In this document: in pieces, positions 7,339 to 14,149 of the stretch
Position numbering within the stretch: the stretch's first letter is position 1
Layout: every line of letters starts with the position of its first letter
Origin: JAMLIA01 sp039810005
Lineage (GTDB): Bacteria; Chloroflexota; Chloroflexia; Thermomicrobiales; CFX8
Length of the DNA: 64,000 nt
Direction: 5' to 3'
Assembly (NCBI GenBank): GCA_039810005.1
Contig: JBDHWD010000003.1
Coordinates: 1 to 64,000 of the forward strand
Made by a program: the position numbers and the translations under genes
The notes under the pieces: generated by a model
What the model saw: only the letters and a program-made list of their open reading frames with translations
What the model was told of the DNA's origin: nothing
Databases searched by the model: none

Positions 7339-8280
7339 GTGGTCCTGCGACAGGTGCTGGATGCCTTCGATGTCCTGGACAGCGCGACAGTCGATGGCCA
7401 ACGCGTTGCCGAGATGCTGACGAATAGCGGTCTTGGCGACGTTCAGGTCGAGCGCGTGACCGGCCCGAATGGCTACACCGACTTTGTCAAGGCGCTGATC
7501 CCCGGCCGCGACGGCCGATCGTGCGGCGGGTCCGCGCCGACCCTCGGCATCATCGGTCGACTCGGCGGACTCGGGGCGCGGCCGGAGCGCATTGGCTTTG
7601 TGTCGGATGGCGACGGCGCGCTAGCTGCAATTGCAGCGGCTATGAAGATGGGCCAGATGCAGCGCAATGGCGACACGCTCCCCGGCGATGTCATCGTCGC
7701 AACCCACATCTGCCCAGATGCACCGGTGCGTCCCCACGATCCCGTGCCGTTCATGGCATCGCCGGTTGCCACTGCCCAGATGAACCAGTTCGAGGTCGAC
7801 GACCGGATGGAGGCGATCCTCTCAGTCGACACGACCAAGGGCAATCGCATCATCAACACGCGTGGTTTCGCGATCTCCCCCACCGTCAAGCAGGGGTACA
7901 TCCTGCGCGTCAGCGAAGATCTGCTCGACATCATGCAGTGGACGACCGGACGACTGCCAGCGGTCTTCGCGCTCACAACGCAGGACATTACGCCCTATGG
8001 CAATGGCGTCTTCCACCTGAACAGCATTCTCCAGCCAGCGACAGCGACCCCCGCGCCGGTGGTCGGCGTCGCGATCACAACCGAAGTTCCGGTGCCAGGC
8101 TCAGGCACCGGCGCGACGCACCTGACCGATGTTGAGCAGGTGGCGCGGTTCTGCATTGAGGTCGCCAAAGCGTTCGGCGCAGGACAATGCAGCTTCCACG
8201 ACGCAGATGAATTCGAGCGCATCGTCACGCTCTACGGTGAGATGACGCACTTGCAACAGCACAGCGAAGCCGGGAGCTGA
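7339..8280 (+). CDS. DUF1177 family protein
   Basis: A 313-aa protein recognised as the DUF1177 family by its conserved blocks: Q-V-L-D-A-F-D-V-L-D-S near the start, T-L-G-I-I-G-R-L-G-G, the D-V-I-V-A-T-H-I-C-P-D segment, L-S-V-D-T-T-K-G-N-R, I-S-P-T-V-K-Q-G-Y and F-A-L-T-T-Q-D-I-T-P-Y-G-N-G. The function of the family is not known. The many conserved Asp, His and Cys residues suggest a metal-dependent enzyme. I start it at the GTG at 7339, six nt after GGGAGG; the upstream extension in the same frame lacks a ribosome-binding site and family similarity. It lies 40 nt before an S9 peptidase on the same strand, so a role linked to peptide or amino-acid breakdown is plausible but unproven. Confidence 0.88.
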   Translation: MVLRQVLDAFDVLDSATVDGQRVAEMLTNSGLGDVQVERVTGPNGYTDFVKALIPGRDGRSCGGSAPTLGIIGRLGGLGARPERIGFVSDGDGALAAIAAAMKMGQMQRNGDTLPGDVIVATHICPDAPVRPHDPVPFMASPVATAQMNQFEVDDRMEAILSVDTTKGNRIINTRGFAISPTVKQGYILRVSEDLLDIMQWTTGRLPAVFALTTQDITPYGNGVFHLNSILQPATATPAPVVGVAITTEVPVPGSGTGATHLTDVEQVARFCIEVAKAFGAGQCSFHDADEFERIVTLYGEMTHLQQHSEAGS

Positions 8281-8320
8281 TGCGTTCGGCAACTACACGG
8301 TGACGATGAGGAGGCTCACG

Positions 8321-10252
8321 ATGAGCGACACGGCGAGTGACAGGGCGATGAGCGTCGATGACTATCTGAATCTGCTGCAGGTCAGCGACGCGAACCTGCG
8401 GCCGCAAGGCGATCAGATCGCCTACATCGTCGCCGAAAGCACAACGCCGGCGCGCGTCCGTAAGGCGGCGTCACGTATCTGGCTCGTTGATACCGACGAC
8501 GGGACGGCAAGACCACTCACCGCAGACGGGATGCGCGCACACTCGCCGCGCTGGTCGCCGAACGGCGAGCATCTGGCGTTCCTCGGCTCGCGCGACAACG
8601 CCGGTCCGGATCAGGTTCATATCCTCAGCCACGCCATGGGCGAGGCTCGCGCCCTGACCTGCGGCCCGGCGTCCGTCGCAGACGTGGCCTGGCTGCCATC
8701 GAGCGATGGCCTGATCGTCGCGATCTCTGACCCCGCGCCCGAAGACGAAGAGGCAGATCACGAAGCCGGACGCGACTGGACCGTCTATGAGGACGGACCG
8801 CGGTTGACGCGGCTCTGGCGTCTCGACACTGCAACCGGCGACCGCTCACCGATCGAGCATGGCGATCTCCACATCTGGGAATTCGCCATCGCGCCGGACA
8901 GCCGGTCCGTCGTCGCGATCGTATCCGACACCTCGTTCAACTGGGACTGGTATCGCGGGCGGCTGGTGCGGATTGATCTCGCCAGTGGCGTCGTTTCGGC
9001 ATTCGCCTCGGATACCGGGCAGGCGACACGACCGACCTGGTCGCCGGATAGCCGCCGGGTTGCGTCGATTGTCTCTGCGTTCAGCGATCAGGGGATGACC
9101 GGCGGCGATGTCCAGATCAGTAGTATCGATGGCAAGGTAGCGGTCATTACCGCGGGACATCCACGCTCATACCTGCAGGTACTCTGGAACGAGCCGGACC
9201 AGCTACTCTGCGCGGCTATTGAGAACGGTGAGCTGACCATCGGACGACTCGCGCTGTCCGGCGAATACAGTGAAATCTGGCGCGGCAGGAACGGGATCAA
9301 TCGCTATGGCAGCACGGTAGTATCGGCGGCAACAGCCGAGCAGCGCACGCGACTCGCAACAGTCCTCAGCACTCCCGAGCAGCCGGCCGAGGTACACATC
9401 GCCGACCTCATGGGCGACTCATTGCAATGGTCGATGCTGACCACGACGAACCCGGAGATCGCCGGCCGCTCGCTCGTGTCCCCAGAGACGATCCACTGGA
9501 CATCGTCCGACGGCATGACGATCCAGGGCCTGCTTCTACGCCCTGATGGCGCAGGCGACGGGCCGTTGCCGACAATCGTGCTCGTCCATGGCGGGCCGAC
9601 GGCATTATGGGGTTACGACTTCATGGGCACGCGCTCGATGGGCTGGGGGCAGATGCTGGCGGCGCACGGTTACGCGATCTTCCTTCCCAATCCACGTGGC
9701 AGCATGGGCTGGGGCCGCGCCTTCGCCGAGGCAAACATCGGCGACATGGGCGGTGGGGATCTGCATGATGTCCTCTCCGGAGTCGACTGGCTGGTCGCGC
9801 ATGGCATTGCCGACCCGAACCGCCTCGGCATCGGTGGCTGGAGCTATGGCGGCTACATCACAGCCTGGGCTGTGACACAGACGGGACGCTTCAAGGCAGC
9901 CGTTGCCGGCGCGTCGATCACCAACTGGATCTCGTTCCACGGCTGCAGCACAATCCAGGATTTCGACACCACGTTCTATCGGGACGATCCGTTCGGTTGG
10001 GACGGTCGCTACGGCCAGTTCTCGCCAATGGCGCACGTGCGCCACGTCTCGACGCCGACGCTGTTTCTGCATGGTGAGCAGGATCCGATCTGCCCGGTCG
10101 GTCAGGCTCACGAGATGTGGCGCGCGCTCCGCGAGTGCGGGGTCGAGACGCAACTTGTCGTCTACCCCCGCGAAGGCCACGGACCGATCGAGCGGGAACA
10201 CAGTCGCGATGTACTGGAGCGCGCGGTCGGCTGGTTCGTGGAGCGGGTCTGA
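8321..10252 (+). CDS. S9 family peptidase (prolyl oligopeptidase / acylaminoacyl peptidase type)
   Basis: A 643-aa two-domain serine peptidase. The N-terminal part is a beta-propeller with S-P-R-W-S-P-N-G and similar TolB-like blades. The C-terminal alpha/beta hydrolase carries G-G-W-S-Y-G-G with nucleophile Ser at 508, G-E-Q-D-P with Asp at 588, and E-G-H-G-P with His at 620. The oxyanion region H-G-G-P is also present. No signal peptide is seen, so it is cytosolic and likely cleaves short, perhaps proline-containing peptides. The ATG at 8321 follows GAGGAGG. The gene follows the DUF1177 gene and diverges from the lanthipeptide operon, so a role in trimming the precursor leaders (both have a conserved Val-Pro at the leader end) is possible; S9 enzymes remove leaders in some class III systems. 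That link is inference. Confidence 0.93.
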   Translation: MSDTASDRAMSVDDYLNLLQVSDANLRPQGDQIAYIVAESTTPARVRKAASRIWLVDTDDGTARPLTADGMRAHSPRWSPNGEHLAFLGSRDNAGPDQVHILSHAMGEARALTCGPASVADVAWLPSSDGLIVAISDPAPEDEEADHEAGRDWTVYEDGPRLTRLWRLDTATGDRSPIEHGDLHIWEFAIAPDSRSVVAIVSDTSFNWDWYRGRLVRIDLASGVVSAFASDTGQATRPTWSPDSRRVASIVSAFSDQGMTGGDVQISSIDGKVAVITAGHPRSYLQVLWNEPDQLLCAAIENGELTIGRLALSGEYSEIWRGRNGINRYGSTVVSAATAEQRTRLATVLSTPEQPAEVHIADLMGDSLQWSMLTTTNPEIAGRSLVSPETIHWTSSDGMTIQGLLLRPDGAGDGPLPTIVLVHGGPTALWGYDFMGTRSMGWGQMLAAHGYAIFLPNPRGSMGWGRAFAEANIGDMGGGDLHDVLSGVDWLVAHGIADPNRLGIGGWSYGGYITAWAVTQTGRFKAAVAGASITNWISFHGCSTIQDFDTTFYRDDPFGWDGRYGQFSPMAHVRHVSTPTLFLHGEQDPICPVGQAHEMWRALRECGVETQLVVYPREGHGPIEREHSRDVLERAVGWFVERV

Positions 10253-10322
10253 CGCTGATCAATCCCAGACGCCTGCTCCGGGCGCGTTCACCACATCGTC
10301 AATTTATCGCGACAGACCGGCA

Positions 10323-10351
10323 TTGACAGCGCAATGTCGCGGTCTCACAAT
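10323..10351 (+). promoter_or_regulatory. candidate promoter
   Basis: TTGACA (10323-10328), a 17-nt spacer and CACAAT (10346-10351). The -35 is perfect and the -10 moderate. It would drive the 34-aa mini-gene at 10536 and the PLAT-domain gene at 10796. Confidence 0.4.
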
Positions 10352-10535
10352 GCGAATTGTGCGCAACGTTGCGTCGCACTGCTTCAGGAACGAGCTTCCC
10401 AATGAACGGAGGTAATTGCGTCAATCCCGGAATCGCAAACTCCGGCGCTCACAGGTGAGCCCGACTGCGCGATCAAATTGTCGAACACCCATCAAGTGTC
10501 CAGCACAGACCAGCATTCACGATGGAGGCACTTGG

Positions 10536-10640
10536 ATGACTACCCCCTTGCATGACCATCGCCGCGACTGTCGGCGACTCGTCAGGTCAGGACAGCTGAT
10601 CCCTGGTGTGCGTGAGCTGATCGCTCTTCCAGGCGGCTAG
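10536..10640 (+). CDS. small hypothetical protein, 34 aa
   Basis: A short reading frame with ATG preceded by GATGGAGGCACTTGG, a good GGAGG ribosome-binding site at about 8-nt spacing. The peptide is basic and His/Arg-rich at its start (H-D-H-R-R-D-C-R-R) with a single Cys, and ends in a hydrophobic segment, P-G-V-R-E-L-I-A-L-P-G-G. I do not recognise it. It lies between a candidate promoter and the PLAT-domain gene, 155 nt before the latter. It may be a leader peptide, a small regulatory protein or chance. The same stop closes a longer frame from 10416, whose TTG start is too close to its GGAGG to be convincing. Confidence 0.4.
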   Translation: MTTPLHDHRRDCRRLVRSGQLIPGVRELIALPGG

Positions 10641-10795
10641 ACGTGACCCTTCATCCAATAGGTTCACCCGCCCCAACACAGAAGTGCGTCATACGCAGTC
10701 GGCGCTCGATAAGCGCGGCTTATCCTCGCAGGCTCGGCCATCATTCATGCACGCGCCGCACACATTTGTGAGAACCACAGAGAAGCGAGAGCATC

Positions 10796-11320
10796 ATGGC
10801 CAACATCACCGGTATTCTCTGCCAAGTCATTACCGGCACCGGCAATGGCGCGGGGACGGACGGCGACGTCTATCTCGGCATCTGCGGACGCGAGTTTCAT
10901 CTCGATTCATCGGCCGATGATTTCGAGCGCGGCTCCCTGCGCGAGTACATCATGGGGCGCGCGCCGCTTGAGCCGAACCTGCCGTCGCCGCAGATCCGGG
11001 TGAACAACAGCGTGCTCAACGACCCGCGAACCGACTACATCATGAAGACGGAAACGCTGCCGAGCATGCCAGTCTACATTCGCTTTGAGCCAAACGGTGA
11101 CAACGATCACTGGCAGCTGCATTTCGCTGCGGTACTCGTCTACACCGGGCGAGGCGACTTCAACACGGCCTACATCCCGCCCCAGGACTTCGACAATCTC
11201 TGGCTCGGGTATCGCTCAGGGAAGATTCTCTACTTGCAGGAGCTCCCGGACGTAACCGGTGACCACGCGCTGGAGCGCGGGCGGGAGAAGGCAAAGACGC
11301 TCGGTATCAACGCCGAATAG
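10796..11320 (+). CDS. PLAT/LH2-like domain protein
   Basis: A 174-aa protein. The N-terminal half fits the PLAT/LH2 beta-sandwich pattern: G-N-G-A-G-T-D-G-D-V-Y-L at about residues 16-28, then F-H-L-D-S-S, then the D-D-F-E-R-G-S block near 42-48. In known proteins PLAT domains mediate protein-lipid or protein-protein contacts. No signal peptide or membrane segment is visible. The C-terminal half (W-Q-L-H-F-A-A-V-L-V-Y) is unassigned. It is a single gene closed by a strong hairpin, convergent with the NlpC/P60 gene. Function unknown. Confidence 0.7.
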   Translation: MANITGILCQVITGTGNGAGTDGDVYLGICGREFHLDSSADDFERGSLREYIMGRAPLEPNLPSPQIRVNNSVLNDPRTDYIMKTETLPSMPVYIRFEPNGDNDHWQLHFAAVLVYTGRGDFNTAYIPPQDFDNLWLGYRSGKILYLQELPDVTGDHALERGREKAKTLGINAE

Positions 11321-11335
11321 TGCTACCGCGTGATT

Positions 11336-11370
11336 GTGATAGACGCTGCCGAGCGTGCAGCGTCTATCAC
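11336..11370. terminator. perfect 14-bp hairpin between convergent genes
   Basis: GTGATAGACGCTGC (11336-11349), a 7-nt loop, and its exact complement at 11357-11370. It lies 15 nt after the stop of the PLAT-domain gene and 13 nt past the stop of the convergent NlpC/P60 gene, so it can serve both. No T-run. Confidence 0.65.
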
Positions 11371-11383
11371 GACCAGGCGTTGC

Positions 11384-12232
11384 TCAGGGAATACGACCGA
11401 AGCCAGCGAGATGCCCGCCCCAGTATGAGTCGCTGAGTGGTGTCAGTTGCACTGGCTCACCCCAGTCAACTGAGTGCAGGAAGTAGCCGTTGCCGGCGTA
11501 GATACCGGAGTGTGAGATTCCGGCACCCCAGGTCCCGCCAAAGAAGACGAGATCACCCGGTTGAAGCTGCGACTGATCGATCCGCTGCGTCGCGTTCCAC
11601 TGCGCGCCGGAGCCGTGCGGAAGCTCGACGCCGGCCATGTGGAACGACCAGTAGACCAGACCCGAGCAGTCGAACCCGCCGTCGGCGATGTCATCGCCCC
11701 CGGCGAGGTACGGCATGCCAATAGCCTCCAGGCCATACGACAGGGCTAGCGCCTGCGTGAGCGGGGTAGCGTTATCGTAGCGACCATCATGGAGCGACTG
11801 CTGGTAGCGCGCGAGCGTACCGAAAGCGGACGAATAGCGATCGTGACGCTCGGCCGGATAGCGGCCCGTGTCATCGATCATGCCAAGATACGAAGCGACC
11901 GCAAGGTCCCAGGTGCCCCAGCGTGCGTAGGCTGCCGTCAGGTAGCGCGACGCGGCGGTGAGGTTCGTATCCGGTTGTTGCAGATCTCCGCCGACCTGGA
12001 CGAGGCCGGCCATTTCTGGAGTGATCTGAGCCAATCCCTGTTGGCCGCTGGAGCCGTTCGGAATGGCAACGTTGCCGTCCGATTCGACAGCGATCAGCGC
12101 TCGCATCACGCCGGCTGGTACGCCGGATTCCTGTGACACACGCGCGATCAGTGCGATCCACGGCGCTGTTGACTGAGTCAGCGAGCGCGTGGGTTCCTTA
12201 GCCTGGACTTCCGCTGCGCCGCCCGGAATCAC
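11384..12232 (-). CDS. lytic transglycosylase plus NlpC/P60 endopeptidase, start uncertain
   Basis: A 282-aa bifunctional wall hydrolase as annotated. The N-terminal half is an SLT-like lysozyme domain: V-M-R-A-L-I-A-V-E-S-D-G-N with the catalytic Glu, then Q-Q-G-L-A-Q-I-T-P-E and A-A-S-R-Y-L. The C-terminal half is NlpC/P60 with catalytic Cys in F-D-C-S-G-L, His in I-S-H-S-G-I-Y and a third polar residue near the end. The GTG at 12232 is the only standard start in frame near the domain, yet the frame continues upstream into a convincing signal-peptide-like stretch (R-I-K-R-G-K, then A-L-G-I-L-L-L-G-G) with no start codon. An ATG sits one base out of frame at 12311. The protein is probably secreted, and the true start may need a correction near 12303-12311. 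Confidence 0.85.
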   Translation of the reverse strand: MIPGGAAEVQAKEPTRSLTQSTAPWIALIARVSQESGVPAGVMRALIAVESDGNVAIPNGSSGQQGLAQITPEMAGLVQVGGDLQQPDTNLTAASRYLTAAYARWGTWDLAVASYLGMIDDTGRYPAERHDRYSSAFGTLARYQQSLHDGRYDNATPLTQALALSYGLEAIGMPYLAGGDDIADGGFDCSGLVYWSFHMAGVELPHGSGAQWNATQRIDQSQLQPGDLVFFGGTWGAGISHSGIYAGNGYFLHSVDWGEPVQLTPLSDSYWGGHLAGFGRIP

Positions 12233-12311
12233 GTCCGGTGCGATCGGCGAGACGAGCAGTGTCCCGCCCAGCAGCAGAATGCCAAGCGCTTTCCCCCGCT
12301 TGATACGGCAT

Positions 12312-12681
12312 CCCCTCCACTGTTCCGATGCCCCTCCCGGCTGACGACGACGCGTCAGCGCTGTGGCATGTGCGGCGGCACGAACCCCCCAGTCCGTGAC
12401 TTGACCTCGAAAGGCTCCGCCGGTCGGGGATTGTACGGACCCCTCAGGCGACCCGCAATGTGAATCGCATCACAAAGGAGTCACATCATGTAGATTCAGG
12501 CGTACGGACGCACGCCAATTTGAGCAGATGCGGAAGGCCATCTGCCGTGCGGTCACTATGTACGTACGCAGCCTTACGCGCATTCAGCGTATGATTGGCA
12601 GGTGAATATGCGGCAGAATACAGGCAGCGGCCCGCCCGACAGCGGCGATTGGGCGTAACGGAAGAGCGAGGGACGACGCAG
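12312..12681. other. divergent intergenic region
   Basis: This region holds the CRP-type palindrome (12459-12474). Directly after it is an AAAGGAG ribosome-binding site followed by ATG-TAG (12488-12493), a start codon immediately followed by a stop. No gene longer than this is supported. The M24 gene ribosome-binding site GAGGGA lies at the right edge. Confidence 0.5.
12459..12474. promoter_or_regulatory. CRP/FNR-type palindrome
   Basis: TGTGA-ATCGCA-TCACA, a complete match to the classical CRP half-site spacing. It lies between the divergent NlpC/P60 and M24 peptidase genes, 227 nt upstream of the GTG of the former and 208 nt before the ATG of the latter. A second copy of the pattern occurs at 62788-62803. 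The chromosomal regulator is not in this window. Confidence 0.5.
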
Positions 12682-13833
12682 ATGGAATCAGCGTTGCTTC
12701 AGCAGCGGGTCGAGCGCATGCGGGCCGGTATGCGCGATTCCGGTATGGACGCTGCATTTCTCCCGTACGGATCGGTCTTCCAGTATGTCACCGGTTTGGA
12801 GACGCCGATCACCTGGGAGGTCGGTCGGCAGTACGGCGACTGGATCACCGGCCTCGTTTTGCGCCTCGACGCTGAACCGGTGCTCATCCTGCGGCCCAGT
12901 TGGGTCGGCGAATACGTCGAGGGCTTGCCGTTCGATGTGCTTGTCATGCCTGATGGCGCTGACCCGGACGAGTTTCTCGCCGAGTCGGTGCGCTCACTCG
13001 GTCTTGAAGGGCTGAGCATCGGCGTCCCGAAGATGCTCTGGAGCCAGGCATTGCTCAGCCTCCAGCGCGCGCTGCCGGCAGCGCAGTTCCTGGCAATGTC
13101 AGACGGCTGGTTCGACCGGGTATGCGCCATCAAGGACGCGGGCGAGATCGCCATCCTTGAGCGGGCCGCGCAGATCACGGACGCTGCCTTCGCCGATGTC
13201 ATCGCCCGGATCACACCCGGAATGCTCGACCGCGATCTCGTGATTGAGGTCGACTACCAGCTCAAGCGCCACGGCGGAGATGGCTTCTCATTCATGCCGG
13301 TCGTCGTGGTCGATGGCCACGGCTCACGGTACGCGCGTGCCTGGATTGACCGCGATGAGCCCAAGCCGCTGCTCCACGGGACGTCGCTGGCGTTTGACTT
13401 GGGCGTGCGCTATCGCGGCTATTGCTCCGACTTCGGCCGCTCGGCATTCATCGGCGACCCGGACCCGACGGCACTAGCCGCCTGGAATTCGATCACCCGC
13501 GTTATTCAGGCTGCAATGAACGTCATGGGCGATGGACAGATCACGCCGAGCGGTGTACACGATTTCGTCGTTGACGAAGTCACGAAAGACGGCTTCCGCG
13601 ATCAGTTTTCGTGGTACGCGCTGGGGCACTCGATCGGACTCGATGTGCATGAGGATCCGTGGATGCTGCCGCAATTCAATGAGCCGATCCGGGCTGGGAT
13701 GTGCTTCGCGCTGGAACCGAAGATCGGCATGCCCGGCCAGTTCTATGTGCGCTGCGAAGATGTTGTGCTTATTGAATCCGAGCGCGCCAGACCATTGACA
13801 CGGTTCCCCTACGATCCGATTATCATCGCATGA
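12682..13833 (+). CDS. M24 family metallopeptidase (Xaa-Pro aminopeptidase/dipeptidase-like)
   Basis: A 383-aa protein with a creatinase/prolidase N-terminal domain (about 1-150) and an M24 'pita-bread' catalytic domain. The dinuclear metal ligands can be read in order: Asp in L-A-F-D-L-G, Asp in C-S-D-F-G-R, His in G-H-S-I-G-L-D-V-H-E, Glu in L-E-P-K-I, and Glu in R-C-E-D-V-V-L. The enzyme is expected to remove N-terminal residues before proline or to split X-Pro dipeptides in the cytosol. The ATG at 12682 is preceded by GAGGGA; a longer in-frame start 87 nt upstream adds a low-complexity Arg-rich stretch and lacks a site. It overlaps the next small gene as ATGA. Confidence 0.92.
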   Translation: MESALLQQRVERMRAGMRDSGMDAAFLPYGSVFQYVTGLETPITWEVGRQYGDWITGLVLRLDAEPVLILRPSWVGEYVEGLPFDVLVMPDGADPDEFLAESVRSLGLEGLSIGVPKMLWSQALLSLQRALPAAQFLAMSDGWFDRVCAIKDAGEIAILERAAQITDAAFADVIARITPGMLDRDLVIEVDYQLKRHGGDGFSFMPVVVVDGHGSRYARAWIDRDEPKPLLHGTSLAFDLGVRYRGYCSDFGRSAFIGDPDPTALAAWNSITRVIQAAMNVMGDGQITPSGVHDFVVDEVTKDGFRDQFSWYALGHSIGLDVHEDPWMLPQFNEPIRAGMCFALEPKIGMPGQFYVRCEDVVLIESERARPLTRFPYDPIIIA

Positions 13834-14072
13834 CAGAGAAGCCACGGCGGGATCGCTACAGATTCCCACAAACGCGCGACTCCCGCATCGCGATGGTCGC
13901 GACGCTGGCCGCCTTCCTGATCGTCATGGCGATCTTCATCATCATTATCTTCCGTCAGGGTCGGCTGGAGTTCCCGACGCCAACGCCCGAAACATCGCGA
14001 GATGTCATCGTGCAGGCCGCGCTGCTCTGGCAGGCGCCGCGCGAGGCGGTATCGACTTCCATCAACGCCTGA
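13830..14072 (+). CDS. small single-pass membrane protein
   Basis: An 80-aa protein with a basic N-terminal third (K-P-R-R-D-R-Y-R), one strongly hydrophobic segment at about residues 21-42 (V-A-T-L-A-A-F-L-I-V-M-A-I-F-I-I-I-I-F) and a short C-terminal tail with T-P-T-P. By the positive-inside rule the N-terminus faces the cytosol. Its ATG overlaps the stop of the M24 peptidase gene (ATGA), so translation is coupled. No family recognised. A strong terminator follows. Confidence 0.7.
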   Translation: MTEKPRRDRYRFPQTRDSRIAMVATLAAFLIVMAIFIIIIFRQGRLEFPTPTPETSRDVIVQAALLWQAPREAVSTSINA

Positions 14073-14105
14073 CTGCAACCGTCGACCGGCTCGTGCGTCC
14101 ACAGG

Positions 14106-14133
14106 AAACGCGCCCCCTGTGCGGGGGGCGCGT
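14106..14133. terminator. GC-rich hairpin between convergent genes
   Basis: AACGCGCCCCC (14106-14116) pairs with GGGGGCGCGTT (14123-14133) around a 6-nt loop. It is 34 nt past the stop of the small membrane protein gene and 17 nt beyond the stop of the convergent S9 peptidase gene. Confidence 0.65.
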
Positions 14134-14149
14134 TCTGCATGCGTGCTGT

